Of a stretch of 64,000 bases of DNA, positions 9,957 through 21,114 are shown in pieces. This stretch comes from Anastrepha obliqua (lineage: Eukaryota > Arthropoda > Insecta > Diptera > Tephritidae). The notes below the pieces were generated by a model. The model did not search any database and was not told the DNA's origin. It worked only from the letters and a program-made list of their open reading frames with translations. A program made the translations under genes and the position numbers. Location of the stretch: NCBI RefSeq assembly GCF_027943255.1, contig NC_072892.1, positions 164,736,792-164,800,791 of the forward strand. The letters are read 5' to 3'. The stretch's first letter is position 1. Every line of letters begins with the position of its first letter.

Positions 9957-11189
9957 CAGGGTCCGGCACTCGAAGTGTATCCAATTAAAAAGGCCATAAA
10001 TGTAGTTTGGAAAATTACTTTTATTCAGTTCAACGTAAAAAATGTGCAAAAATAATACAAAATTAAGAATCAATTTACTTTTGCTCGATATGATCACCTT
10101 TTGCCTTGACTATGGCCTTAAGATGGTCCAGAAACGAATCGCAAATTGCCCGAATATGACTTACAGATATTTTGGCCCACTTGCGATTAATCGCTTTTTT
10201 CAGCGCCTCGAGACTGGTGAATCTTTTAGTTCGGCCTTTGTTCTTCAAAATGGCTAAAAAAGAATAATCCATCGGATTCGCGTCTGATGAATTTAGGAGC
10301 CATTGCGTGGACGTTATGAAGTTCGGAACATTGTTTTTTAGCCCTTCTTGGTTCACTCGAGCTTTGTGAGACGGTGCCGAGTCCTGTTGAAACGTCGAAG
10401 GTCTGCTACCGAAAAGTTTGTTCGCCCATGACTTCAAAGCAACCTCCAGAAGACTTTCCCGTTAATATTTCGTATTTATCTTCACGTCGGGCTCGATGAA
10501 AAGGATTGAAGAGCACCCATCTGCGGTTACAGCGACCCAAACCATTACCTGTGGCGGGTGCTGCCTCCTTGTAGCCAATCGATGACTTAAATTCTCGTTC
10601 GGTTAATTAAACCCTATCATTTTGGGAGTTTACGTATTGCTCAATTCGATAAATTTTCTCGTCAGGAAACGCAATGTTCGGAAATTGACCGCTTTCGGCC
10701 AAGCGGGGCAACTCTTTCGCTCTTTCAAGTCTGACTGATTGCTGGTTTAGTGTGAGATCACGCGCCTTTTGGTTCTTGTAAGGCTTGACTTTGAGATCAT
10801 TTCTCAGTATGCGACGGCTGCAATGGTCAGATATTTTCAGTTCTTTCGCCATTTGATTGGCACTTCGTCGGGGATCTCGCACAAGTCGCTTCTTCACTTT
10901 TCGAACATTTTCACGTGACGTTGCAGTCTTTTGATGAACACTTCCATGACGTTTCGCGATGCTACCAGTATCGTTGTAACGAGTAATGGTGCGATAATCA
11001 AAAACTTTATTTACTTTAAGGTGTTTGAGCTCACGAGCAATCGCTGGTTGTGATTTTCCAGCAATCACACTATTTCGTTTGAAATCCTTTACCGATTTTC
11101 TTTTTTCGGGCTTACTCTCGGCAAAATGCTTCCGCGCGCTTGTAAACAATTAGGTCTGAAGTTAGTTACATTTCGAATGCTGCACCCTG
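9957..11189 (-). mobile_element. mariner-like element, DD37D (maT-type)
   Basis: This is a 1.23-kb element bounded by imperfect inverted repeats: CAGGGTCCGGCACTCGAAGT at 9957 and, on the opposite strand from 11189, CAGGGTGCAGCATTCGAAAT. TA precedes the left end, the usual target dinucleotide; the right-hand copy reads AA. The transposase relic inside has 37 residues between the second and third catalytic Asp, which puts it with the DD37D (maT) group. It is inserted in another transposase frame (MHPKFPAS upstream, VVSNKGHV downstream). Confidence 0.85.
10075..11149 (-). pseudogene. DD37D transposase, two frames
   Basis: The N-terminal frame (10607-11149, 180 codons) has a DNA-binding region with GKSQPAIARELKH and a second helix set RRSANQMAKELKISDHCSRR. 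It ends FPDEKIYRIEQYVNSQNDRV, where the D of FPDEK is the first catalytic Asp. A stop and frameshift follow, with VMVWVAVTADG in between. The C-terminal frame (10075-10437) has FQQDSAPSHKARVNQEGL, with the second Asp, and NSSDANPMDYSF, with the third. It closes with DSFLDHLKAIVKAKGDHIEQ. Domain order and length are near complete, so only a few lesions separate it from an open frame; I judge it inactive. Confidence 0.85.
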
Positions 11190-11957
11190 AATTATGGTTG
11201 TAAGTGTTGTGAGCAACAAAGGGCATGTCACGCCATCATGCTTCTTTACTCAAGGACTTCGAGTGAATTCTGGGGCATATAACGAGGTTCTAGAGACAAT
11301 GGTGGAACGCTGAGTTTATAGCGTACCCAACCACAATCCATTTCCATTGTCACAGAACGCATAAAGGCCACCTAACTCCTCAGACCTTGGTTGGTTGGTT
11401 AGCACTGGTTGGTCAATTAGCACAAAAAGGTGTCATTTTGGTCACCACCATTAGAACCACTGCCATTATTTAGTCAAACCATCTTGATTTGACTATAAAT
11501 TTGCCAATGTGTATGCCTATTTTTTGTCCTGCAATTTCTACCAAGTTGTTCATTGAGAACTTCCCCTGCATTCTATGTCGTATAAAACCCAAGTAGTTGC
11601 AGACTATCTTCCTAGAATCCTCTTGATTGCAGCTTCTGCATCTTTCGTTATACGGTCACCATCTTCCTAGGATGGTCTCCGATAGGCCAATAGCCGGTTA
11701 TTGTTGACGTTAAAAATACCTGCTCGTGGTTTTCTTAACAACTCTTTAGGTCCGGATTTGTTGAAATTGGGCCACGTTTTCTTCGCTATTTTGCAGGTAT
11801 CGATGTTGGTCCATATGTCAACAGCCTGCTTCTAGAATTGCAAGAAAATCTCCCGTTTCTAGACGCTTCGGATACTCTAGAGAAACAGGAGTCTTCCTCT
11901 TGCCAGCTCATCAGCTTTCTTATTTCCTTCTATGTTCCTATGACCAGGTACCCAGAT

Positions 11958-12214
11958 AAGATTAGATTAGATTAAATTTGTGGGGGGTTGGACAAGTCCA
12001 AGCATTCAGTCAGGAGACCATTGTGCTACAGCCGGATAGATTTCAATAGAAAGATTAGAGATAGGAAAGATAAAAAAGTGAGTGGTAAGTGGTAAGATAA
12101 ATTAGTTTGAAGTCACTCTTCCACAAATCTCTTGGATTCATTGATGAATCTTAAGAGATCCGGAAGAGGGTGAGTATGAACTTTATCCATACTCAGTATA
12201 TCGCAATCCCATTC
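11958..12214 (-). mobile_element. 257-bp 3' LINE fragment with perfect 7-bp duplication
   Basis: This is a heavily 5'-truncated LINE copy inserted in the RNase H frame of the surrounding LINE. Target copies cccagat occur at 11951-11957 and 12215-12221. Removing the insert plus one copy restores DITLIW|VPGHRN in frame. The insert (minus strand) has the last codons of a LINE protein, then AGAGATTTGTGGAAGAGTGA, and ends in TCTAATCTAATCTT. It is nearly the same as 56045-56310 on the plus strand, so it belongs to that family. Confidence 0.9.
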
Positions 12215-13444
12215 CCCAGATGAGAGTGATGTCTATTGTGCATGCTAAGGTATTTACTTCTTCTTTGAATTGTCTGACGATTTTTGAATTGGTTGTAGGT
12301 GACTTTAAGACTAAGATGTTTGCTTGACTATCTGAAAAAATACGTGCTTCTGATAGTTTTTGTTAATGATTTCTGATTAACCTGCAAGCTTTCCTTATCC
12401 CGCGCATCTCTGCTTGAAAGATGTTATTTCAATTCCCCTGGCGAAAGGACTTGGAATTTCGAGGTCTTTCGAATTTACATCCGCGCTGATGCCGCAATTC
12501 GTCTTGAATCCATCGGTATAAAGTGCAGTGGTATCTTCTTTGACTACTAAATTGAACTCCCATTCCTTTCACGAGGGAATCATTACCTTAAATTCTAGTC
12601 TGAAGACTAGGGTAGTGATATTGTAGTTAGATGGATTGCCGTTTAGCTTCCGACTATCAAGAATAGTACTATGACCAAACAACCTAGCATTCCAACAACC
12701 ACTCTCTTTAATTCTGAGGGTGGTATTTGCTGCTGTTAGTCGTAGTTACAAATCTATTGGTTATAGGTTCAGTAAGACATCCAGTACCTCTGCTGGACAC
12801 GATTTCACAACTCCAGTTATTCCTGCGCCGACTGCTCATTGTACGCTATTTATCTGTCTAACGTGGTACTGCTTATTTAATGCAGGCCACCATACTAATG
12901 CTCCGCAGGTCAAAATCGATCCTACTATGGCAGTGTAGGTACTCGTACGTCCAAAGTTCGAGCTTAGGCTTTCAGTCCCAATTTCTGCTAAGAACTCTTT
13001 TGCACCTTTAATAAGCTACATAAGCATTTTATACTCGCTTTTGTACATTGTGCCTCCAGTTCAGTTTTGGATCTAGCACTGCTCCTAGATACGTCGGTCT
13101 GTCTGAAAGCGGCGTTTCAACCCCCCAAACTGTAATACCTTTCCCTTTACTTGTAAACAACATTAAGTGGATTTTGCTTGGGTTAACCTTAAGAGCACTG
13201 TTTGTAACCTGTTTACTTAGCTTTTCCAGAGTTCCTTGTAGCATTTCACTAATAGTAAGAGTAAATAGACCCGTTGTTAAGATCAAGCCGTCATCTGCGT
13301 ACGCGACTTCTTTCACTCCCCCTCCGTTGAGTTGCAGTAAAATTATTTTGTACGATAAGACACATGCAAGTGGGAAGAGGATCCCACCTTGTGGAGTACC
13401 ACTGCTCACAATTTGTGTGAATGTAGCACCTCTACGTGGCCAAC

Positions 13445-14045
13445 CGTGGATCAGCGGTTACCCCACAAGGCCCAGAGCCAATAATCTTAATCAGTTCCGC
13501 AGGAATCATGAATAGATCAGCAATTGTGTAGGCAATGTACATGAAGAGCGATGGTCTGGTATAGAGCAGTGCAGAACTGCAAAGTGTTTTGTGACAAGTC
13601 CGAACAGAAAACTGTAAAACTTTCTACTAAAACTTGGAAGAAAAGACGTTCGGTTGATGGTCGGTATCATTACAGGACACAACCCATGGGGCCAGCATAT
13701 GACCATCATTGGAATCATTGAGGACCCAATAGGCCTGTCGTGCTTGGAGGAGGCGGGTACTACTGAGCACTTTCTCTGTGAGTGTCCTGCCTTTGCTGGA
13801 ACATGGCTACGAATTTTTGGTTCTGATGTCGTGAGAATGAGTAATACTCGTTCTCTAAAACTGAATGATATTTACAGATTTGCCAAATAATCTGGAAAAT
13901 TCTTACAGGACTAACTATCTCTATCTCTGTCTCTATTCTTTCCTACCTCTTTCTCTGATACTTTTCTCCTTCCCTCCTTGACTATTCACCCCCTTTCCAG
14001 AGCTTTAAATAAAATGGACTTTCTAGCCTGAGTGTTTTAGGATCC
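13445..14045 (+). mobile_element. LINE C-terminal fragment with pyrimidine-rich 3' UTR
   Basis: The plus-strand frames RTAKCFVTSPNRKL and RKDVRLMVGIITGHNPWGQH are followed by the zinc-knuckle CLEEAGTTEHFLCECPAF (13740-13790) and a C-terminal ORF end near 13890. A CT-rich 3' region ends in AATAAAATGG. The protein resembles that at 55811-56140 (RKDLRVLMGLITGHNVSGQH), so the two are related RNase H-type LINEs. It lies inside the minus-strand LINE 11389-14296, between its two reverse transcriptase pieces. No clear target duplication was found. Confidence 0.75.
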
Positions 14046-14589
14046 ACCAAATCTTCTAGGGCTCCTTGGCTCGACCTTTTCAAATTTAATTTCAGCACTT
14101 GCACTTGATGCTAGAATATGTAATTCTGTTTTGAAGCATGCATCAAATCCAGTTTCTCACTCAGTCATTAACTCCGAAAGTTGCTAGCGAATGGATTATG
14201 TTTTCCACTGATATATTGTTAAAGGCACTTTATATATCTAATCAGTCCACCATGGAGAATTGCTTCTTAGGCGGGGATTTTTAAATCATTTTTCCGCAGA
14301 CCTTAATCTCCTTTACGTATGGGGCGTAGTTGAGCGGGAGACCTATAAGAATCCTCATATCACCATTTCTTCTCACCACCTCACTCATATGGCTATGTTT
14401 GGCCTAAGCCCACAACGGCGCTGCCAGATGATGCTTGAGACTTAGCCTCGTGTCGCTTTGTATGTCCTTTTAATCAGCAAACTCATCTCGAAATTTGAGT
14501 CCACTTTACCTTCTTTCTGACTACTAAAAGTTTTCAACACCGGTAAAATAGCCACACCTTGTTAAATTTTTAAAAGAAATAAATCTACA

Positions 14590-15640
14590 AAAAACGGCTT
14601 ACTCTAGGATCAGAAAGTACCGGGAATGTTTAAATAAAACGAAACAGAGCTAAATTTCAGACAAATTTATTTTATCTCCTTCAAAATATGACCCGTCTGA
14701 AGCAACAAACATTTGCCAACGTTTAACCCAGACCTCCATGCACCCCTGGTAGGCCGACGAAGGGATGGCCTTCTAGTCCGGTAGCCAGAGGTCGAGTTTG
14801 GACTGCGTTTTTATACCGTTAAATTCTTGACTATATTGTGCTTTAGCTTTCAAGAATAACGAAAGTGAATGTCAGCTGGCGCACCCGCGGTGGGTGTGAT
14901 TGTGGGAGGGTACGAAACGTGTCGAAAAAAAAATTCTACCAACTTATTTTACACCGGCTGAAATTTTTTGCATGTATTGTTGACATTTAGTAGAACAAAA
15001 AAAAATAGTCAGATGCACCGTAGAGGGGGAAAAATACGTCTGCTGAACGCAATGATACATTCTTGCTTCGGCTGACGGTCTTCCCACCGCTATAAACGCA
15101 GCTGACCATCATTATTATATTTTCATATGTGTCCAAAATTATATATTATAAAAAAATTTCAATCGGCATAAGTAGTTTTATTTTTCAATTTTTTTTACAA
15201 GTTCCCCTATTCCATTGGATGGCGTCTGCCTTCAGTATTAAAATCAGTCGGCATGAAATGATGAGGTCCAAATGACCCCTGGCTCCCGGGCTATTCAGTT
15301 TCTTCGTCGCATTCTCTTTGATCTCCTCTTTCGACTGAAATCTCCTTCCACGAAGTGGTAACTTCAACTTGGGAAACAAAAAGAAGTCGCTCGGGGCCAT
15401 ATCAGGTGAATTCGGTGCTTGCACGATGGTATTTACCTGGTGTTTGGTCAAATAATCCAGCACAATTTGGGCTCAGTGCGATGGCGCGTTCATTCATGCA
15501 AAATCCAAGAATTGTTTGCTAACATTTCCGGCCGTTCCTTTATTGACTGTCTGGCCCGATGGAAGGTACTCATAGTGCACTACGCCTGGGCATTCCAAGA
15601 AAACAGTTAACATCACCTTCTCGGTACTTATTGATCACAG
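14590..15640 (-). mobile_element. mariner (DD34D) split by about 0.45 kb of unrelated DNA
   Basis: The minus-strand upstream piece (15185-15640) has MLTVFLECPGVVHYEYLP, then LDYLTKHQVNTIVQ and the third-Asp block NSPDMAPSDFFLFPKLKLP, and decays after KEEIKENATKKL. The typical mariner end, AIPSSAYQGCMEVWVKRWQM followed by VASDGSYFEGDKINL, is found separately at 14655-14800. The region 14830-15290 between them has no mariner similarity and looks like an insertion, though I found no terminal repeat or duplication. About 34 residues lie between the presumed second Asp (mutated here) and the third. Confidence 0.75.
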
Positions 15641-15644
15641 GGTA

Positions 15645-16900
15645 TGAACGTAAATTTAGCTTGAATGAAATACGCATTTCTCTGTCCACAGTAATTAAGT
15701 ACGAAAGCATCATACGCCACAGCATATTTTAGGTCTTACTAAACTTTGATTAAAATATGTATTAAATGGAATATTTTTTTTTTCATATTTAATATTACGT
15801 GTTATATTCGTAAATTTCCGTTGATTTTCAGAAGCTTATATTTTCGTAATATAATAAAATAATAAATTGGAATGCATTTCCCTACTCGCCACTGCGTTGG
15901 AAAAAATGGAAATTTATTTGCCCTGTGTTGGTTCATAAATAAGAACTCAAAATAAAAACTCTCTCAACCATGAAAAAATACATTTTTACCAACAAGCATT
16001 ATCATAACACACACACACACATACCCATGCATTCTCCCATTCATATTACCTTACTTGTAAACGATTCAACGCTTGAACGCTTGCCTGCAGCTTGTTTACA
16101 CTGTTGATGACCGAAGGAGAGCCGAAGCAATAACCACCGAGAGTTTGTTGAAGTAGTTGCAAGGGCATTATTATTATGGGGTCAGAACGAGGCAAACTAT
16201 TAACAGACAAGCAGCTTCGTCCAGTCATAACTATATATACATACATACGTACTTGCGTATGTATATATAAGAATGTGTATGTATGTGCTTTGCCCCGGGA
16301 TGTTGGTGAGTAGTTGCTGAAAGCAAAATGAAATAGTTGAAGTGCGGTAAGCATATGCAACGCAATAACTCAGAGCAACAGCCGGAGCGAGAGACCATAT
16401 ATACATATTCATTTACATATACATACATATACTCGTGCATATAAAATAAAATTGGTCGAATACAAAAACTTGGTCAAAGGAAATTGTTTGGCGACATGAT
16501 GAAAAATGTTTAAGCGGAAATAATATTTTCTGAGTATTTATAATTACTTTTGATTTATTTTTCATACAAGTAATTGAATTTTATAAATGACTACAGAAAG
16601 TAATTATAGAATTTATAGAAAAGTAATTATAACGAAATCGAAATATAGCACGAAGGACTCCTGAAGGTTACACTACAAACAAACGCCTGCTTCTACAGAA
16701 AGGAAAAACTCAGTAGATATAAAGAATTCAGTAAAGAAGAAAATAATTCAGATTTTCCAACTGCTTCTTAGGTGAAAAATCATGTGGAAAACAGGTATGA
16801 TTTCATGCTGCCAAGTCGGGTTATTTATTATTCGAGTGCTGTAGCATCGGCAATACTTTTTTGTTTTTCCGTCCTCAGCAAAAATAAATAAATATCTGAA
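15645..16900. other. No gene recognised
   Basis: This is AT-rich DNA with a CA run near 16008-16023 and several TATATA/CATA microsatellite patches at 16225-16290 and 16395-16445. Open frames of about 100 codons on the minus strand here are low-complexity and show no family motif. Confidence 0.5.
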
Positions 16901-16904
16901 TATG

Positions 16905-17095
16905 TTAAAAACAAGGATTTTCTGGATTTAATACGCATATTTGAAGTGATTCATCTTGAGCCTTGTTAAGAATGCAAGACGAGTGGCGAACTGCAGTTGT
17001 TTGAAATCAAGTGGCATATCGTTGGGAGTGATGTGAATGCGTGAAGTGAGCACATCCTTTCCTTTACATTTTATATTCACTTTGTATGTCAAGAA
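16905..17095 (-). pseudogene. Helitron helicase scrap
   Basis: The minus-strand translation has KGKDVLTSRIHITPNDMPLD and then FKQLQFATRLAF. After a frame change it reads NKAQDESLQICVLNPENPCF, the same end region as 1220-1516. It is diverged and truncated on both sides, and no Helitron termini are visible. An R1-like fragment follows immediately. Confidence 0.75.
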
Positions 17096-17139
17096 TGCTT
17101 TCAACTCGGCATACTGGCTCCAACTCGGCACACTGGTCC

Positions 17140-17800
17140 CATGTTATGAAGGTTCTGCAAGAGAAAATACACCAGCATACCTGGTACGGGTTATAGCAGT
17201 TATCTGTCGGAAAGAGTACTTCTATACGATACAGATGAAGATCCTAAGAGATATGCAGTGATGGGCAGAGTACTGCAGAGATCTGTACTGGACCCGATCC
17301 TATGGAATGTCCTACATGGTGGAGTACTGCAACTCTCAATGCCGAGAGAAGTGCAAATAATAGGATACGCAGACGACATTGCGTTGACCATAGTCGCCAA
17401 AACAATCCCTCAGATTCAGAGCATCTGTCAATCGAAGTTGGGGTGGGCCAAGATGAGAGAATGGCCGGCAAATGCATTACAGGAACTGCGGAAAAAAGAA
17501 TGGGAACGCAGTAATCAGAGAAGACAAAGAAGTAATGAAGGCTAGACGGAGACAGAAATATAAATGAAGAGCCATAATGGCTAGCTTGGCCCTGCGATGC
17601 AATGCTTAAACGGGCAAACTAAAGCTACAGAGGTCGGAGTTAGGGTTTAGTACATAGGTTTACTGTTTCGCAAGTCCAGTTTAGTAGTAATACTGACTGT
17701 GCGTGGTCCCGAATGAGGGGGACCTTTAGCGATCTGTATGAATCATGCCTGCCGGCTATTTTGACGGTATCTATGTAGATTCCCCCTTCGTAGAACAAAA
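17140..17800 (+). mobile_element. R1-like LINE fragment (reverse transcriptase plus 3' UTR)
   Basis: The plus-strand reverse transcriptase block has GRVLQRSVLDPILWNVLHGG, a GxVLGP-like motif, then MPREVQIIGYADDIALTIVA (YADD near 17366). After about 17500 the frame becomes unrelated. The segment 17630-17800, with the GTGCGTGGTCCCGAATGAGG block, looks like the 3' untranslated end of an R1-type element. The central and C-terminal coding part between them is deleted. Confidence 0.68.
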
Positions 17801-17809
17801 AACAAAACA

Positions 17810-20150
17810 ACATTTTTTCCTAAGAATTATTGAATCGATGACATTTTCTTCACATCGAGTCTTACTCCATTACACAATCGGTGTGGCTTTAAGTTACGCA
17901 AGAGAATAGTTGGCGGGCCGACTTTGGGTGACAACTTTTGCGTTGGCACACCAGGAAGACCGAACTAATTTACAAACGACTTAATAAAACTCGCCCAAGC
18001 TGCGTACTTGCATTGATTCCCCGCTCAGTTAAATTCGGCTTAAATATTACTGAGATCAGATTAAATCACGCCCACTAAATTTAGCCTTCTACACTTGTAA
18101 TAACTAATAAAGGAACTAAAGAAATGTATATACATTTTAGTAAATTCGTAATCGAGTACTGCCGCGAGGCTTTCCACGTATGAGCCAAACGTGCTCTCCT
18201 CATATGCTGCTGATTTATTCCTAAAGCTTCTTTCGAGGTAAGAATAGAAAGTGTCGGAAAAAATTTGTTTCGAGCAAAGTTTCGAAAAAACATTTTCTAA
18301 GCAGAAGTACTGAAAACACTCTATTGAAGTATTTGTAGCAATAAACTAAGTTTTTTTGAGCCCAGTTGGAATTAAATAAGACAACATGAAAATATCTTTA
18401 TTCTACAAGTCATTTTTTCCGTAAGTTAGAAACTGCTTAGTTTTGCTGCTGTTTAATTAATTTCTCATTTACAAAATTTTGTGTGTATGAGGAGGAAGCC
18501 GTGCGTTTCCATGAGAATATAAGAAGAATCAACTCTAGGCATTAAGGGAGCTTTGTGATTCATACAACGACACGAATTAAAATCAAAAAAAATCGCGGAA
18601 AAAAAGTTCTTTGTGTAGATGTCTGAATGAGAACTAATCAAAAACAAATAACATCGGTTTCGAGATCCCACAGTCTATGTACAGTTTCAAGCCTAATGAA
18701 TCTAACCTAATTTTGAGACTAACGTTTCTTACGGACATTCACACGACAGTCTGTTCCACGTTACCTGAACGACCCGGATTTATAACCGGCAAAGGATAGT
18801 CATTCCAGCAGCATTCCCCGTACATGTATAGGAAATATTTATGCTGCTACAACAACAAGAATAACATCATCATGGTATAAGACATGCCTGCAATCAAGAC
18901 TTAGATATTTTCCACCCCATATTATTTTAGATTCACTGAAAATAGCAACTTCCTGCTATCAAATTTCAGTCATCACTGCCACAATCCAAGAACATCTGTC
19001 TCCATCGCAGTAAATCAGAAATTTGTTTCACCGCTTCAGATTTTCCCCACAGAATATTTTTATATGAAACATAAACATATGCAAATACTCACGTAAAGCC
19101 AATCACTTTCACGTGGCTAGCCGCAAATACGGGAACTATTCGCTCGTAAATTTCCAACAGCAGCGCGCAGCAAGCAACAAAAATAAAAATAAAAATAAAA
19201 TATTCTTAAACAAGACCACGAATGTCGGGTGCTTAGTTCACGTTCAACGCTCTCAAGTAGTAAAAGAGATAAGTGTCGTTAACCGCTAAGAAAATGCTTA
19301 AGGATAAATGCAATTGATGAACAGAAAAGCATATGCGCTTGGAGCCAAACTGACATATGGAAGTGTGCAACGAGAATATAGCAGTCACCCAAACAAGCAA
19401 GCACAGTGCAATGGCGCTTTCATGGACACACACACAAGCATATACAAATGCAGTAAAGCCTGCCTAAGTGGAAAGCTAGCGATGCTGTGGATGTTCTGTT
19501 CCACTTGGACAACTGTCTATGTGTCAAAAAAATTACTTCTATATTTCACTTTTTTATTGACTTCATTGAAATTTGATGAAGCTACTTTACAGTAGGCTGA
19601 TTAGTATTTTCAATATTAGCCGAAGGCCTTAGCAGCCAGTGCTTGTTCCTTTTTTCTTACCTTTTAAGTGGAATAATTATTTAAAATTATTACTCTTTTC
19701 AATAAATAAATAAAATATTTTGAATATATTTGTCTACATTTTCACTTGAAGAAATTTCTTAAGAGTTGTTTCCAAACTCCCATTGCGCGTTTTTTTTTAA
19801 ATAATTTTTCCGATTCACAAGACAGTTAAGCAATGGAAATCAGGACATTTGGTCTATAATTTCAAATTTACAGATTTCACTGTACAAATATGTAATCAGC
19901 CGAAATTTGGTTGAAAAAGATCACATACCAACGTTCACTCCTATAAATATTTATAGGTTGCACTGCTGGTACTGCAGTTAGAAAGTACGTGACGTTCCGT
20001 ATCTGAGAAAGGACGTTGCGCGAAGTTCATGCAATGGCACAGATAAATATTTACTTATGGAGATAAATTTGAATGGATATACAGTCTGTGTCAGGAAAAA
20101 GGAACCGCGATTGTTTGTGAAGTATAAAAGATATATATTTAAAATGGTTT
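17810..20150. other. No gene recognised; possible LINE tail at 18715-18870
   Basis: I see no coding sequence. The segment 18715-18870 (ACCCGGATTTATAACCGGCA, ending GCTGCTACAACAACAAG) looks like a dispersed repeat 3' end with a CAA tail, but I cannot name it. An AAAATAAAAATA run lies near 19180. The rest is AT-rich and featureless by eye. Confidence 0.4.
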
Positions 20151-20156
20151 TCACAT

Positions 20157-20352
20157 GCAGGTAATGGCAAACCTCCGAGTGTATTTCTGCACAGAAAAAA
20201 CTCCTCATAAAAAAATATCTGCCGTTCGGAGTCGGCTTGAAATTGTAGGTCCCTCCATTTGTGGAATAACATCCAGACACACACCACAAATAGGAGGAGG
20301 AGCTCGGACAAACACCCAGAAAAGGGTGTACGCGCCAATTATATATATAGTT
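20157..20352 (+). repeat. tRNA-derived SINE, copy 2 (head missing)
   Basis: This is a 5'-truncated copy that starts in the GGTAATGGCAAACCTCCGAG block and continues through GTAGGTCCCTCCATTTGTGG. It ends at GTGTACGCGCCAATTATATA, matching the 3' end of the copy at 30940-31272. The RNA polymerase III boxes are absent. Confidence 0.85.
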
Positions 20353-20384
20353 ATATCTCTACTAACTACCAGTCGCAATTACTC

Positions 20385-20900
20385 AATAAGCCGTGTAGTC
20401 TTCATCGTTGTCGAGTATAGGATAGTCTGGCATCTTCTTCATACTTTGAACCAGCTTTTCTGCCTAGCTCGTCGACGAACACGACCAGATTTTGCGAACT
20501 AGACGGACCAGTTGCATTAAATCATGGACTGGCTTTACGGCAAGATGCATTTTCATAGTTCCCTACACATTTTCAGTGGGTTTGCCGTCTGGGGACAGGG
20601 GTGGCCAGCTCAATACTGTGACGCCATTTTCTTGTTTTGTTGTTTCTCAATGTGTTTTTCTGAGAGCATTGGTTTAGATGATGTTAGACGGTAGGATAAG
20701 TTCACCTTCCTCAGTCGTCGTTCGATGGTGTTGATACTCACATCTATTCCCTTTTCAGCAAGATTTGTGCGTGCTTGGGCGTAGTCACAAAGAAAAGTCC
20801 CGCTTAAAAAGTTTGACGATCACTTTATTCTGTTTTTTGTCGTCACTTGCTTCAAGTCGCACTCATTTTTTCTTAGTTGCGTTTACGGAAAAGCTTCGAA
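20385..20900 (-). mobile_element. Tc1-like transposase relic, internally deleted
   Basis: The minus-strand N-terminal part reads RTNLAEKGIDVSINTIERRL and then RLTSSKPMLSEKHIEK, the paired helix-turn-helix region of Tc1-type transposases. A frameshift leads to VTVLSWPPLSPDGKPTENVW, the third catalytic block with Glu (SPDxxPxEN). AEKLVQSM and the protein end near 20390 follow. The central catalytic region with the first two Asp residues is missing. The spacing shows a deletion of roughly half the gene, so this is a non-functional remnant. Terminal repeats were not identified. Confidence 0.78.
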
Positions 20901-20904
20901 CGAC

Positions 20905-21110
20905 ACTAACCTGAGTTAGCACTGGCGTCGTAGCCCTTGAAAGGAACTATTACACAGCAAATAACAGAACGAAATATGACTTGAAGTTATAAGAATAAAA
21001 CTGGTACTTTTCCTCTGACACAGACTGCACATATCGCCCATTTGATACGCAAGTGTTTTAATCCAAAAAAAAATAGACAACCATAGGGACTTTAAGAAGC
21101 GACTACACTC
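20905..21110. other. No gene recognised
   Basis: This is short spacer DNA between the Tc1-like relic and the next LINE. Nothing recognisable is in it. Confidence 0.5.
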
Positions 21111-21114
21111 TACC

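Larger units (their letters stand above)
11389..14296 (-). mobile_element. RNase H-bearing LINE (R1/I-type), hit by two later insertions
   Basis: The minus-strand order is as follows. A reverse transcriptase piece DI-SAFNNISVENIIHSLA lies near 14160-14240. GTPQGGIL and EVAYADDGLILTTG are in 13029-13409. LYTDGFKTNCGISADV starts RNase H near 12500-12530, and IFQAEM lies near 12405-12425. SDSQANILVLKS follows near 12300-12340, and DITLIW runs up to 12215. After the 257-bp insert, VPGHRNIEGNKKADELARG continues from 11950. A CRSCNQEDSRKIVCN zinc-knuckle remnant is near 11600-11640. The 3' end at 11389 carries CCAA repeats. The whole unit is flanked by cagacctt. Plus-strand LINE material at 13445-14045 interrupts its reverse transcriptase. 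Multiple stops show it is dead. Confidence 0.78.
9740..14560 (+). mobile_element. IS630/Tc1-mariner-type transposon split by two insertions
   Basis: Three plus-strand pieces read as one DDE transposase. Piece 1 (9760-9955) has RLLNKIKHPEAPGE and ends MHPKFPAS. Piece 2 (11193-11388) has VVSNKGHVTPSCFFTQGLRV and ends PPNSSDL. Piece 3 (14305-14460) resumes NLLYVWGVVERETYKNPH. Piece 1 and piece 2 are separated by the D37D mariner 9957-11189, and piece 2 and piece 3 by LINE material 11389-14296. The second interruption is flanked by cagacctt on both sides (11381-11388 and 14297-14304). The C-terminal order PPNSxDxN followed by YVWG is typical of the superfamily's third catalytic block. The N-terminus is missing, probably lost at the junction with mariner copy 2. 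The exact family is not known to me. Confidence 0.72.

Noticed and set aside
16046..16440. Minus-strand frames of 69-104 codons with many Tyr, His and Ile residues
   Set aside because: They are generated by TATACATA microsatellite sequence and have no family similarity.
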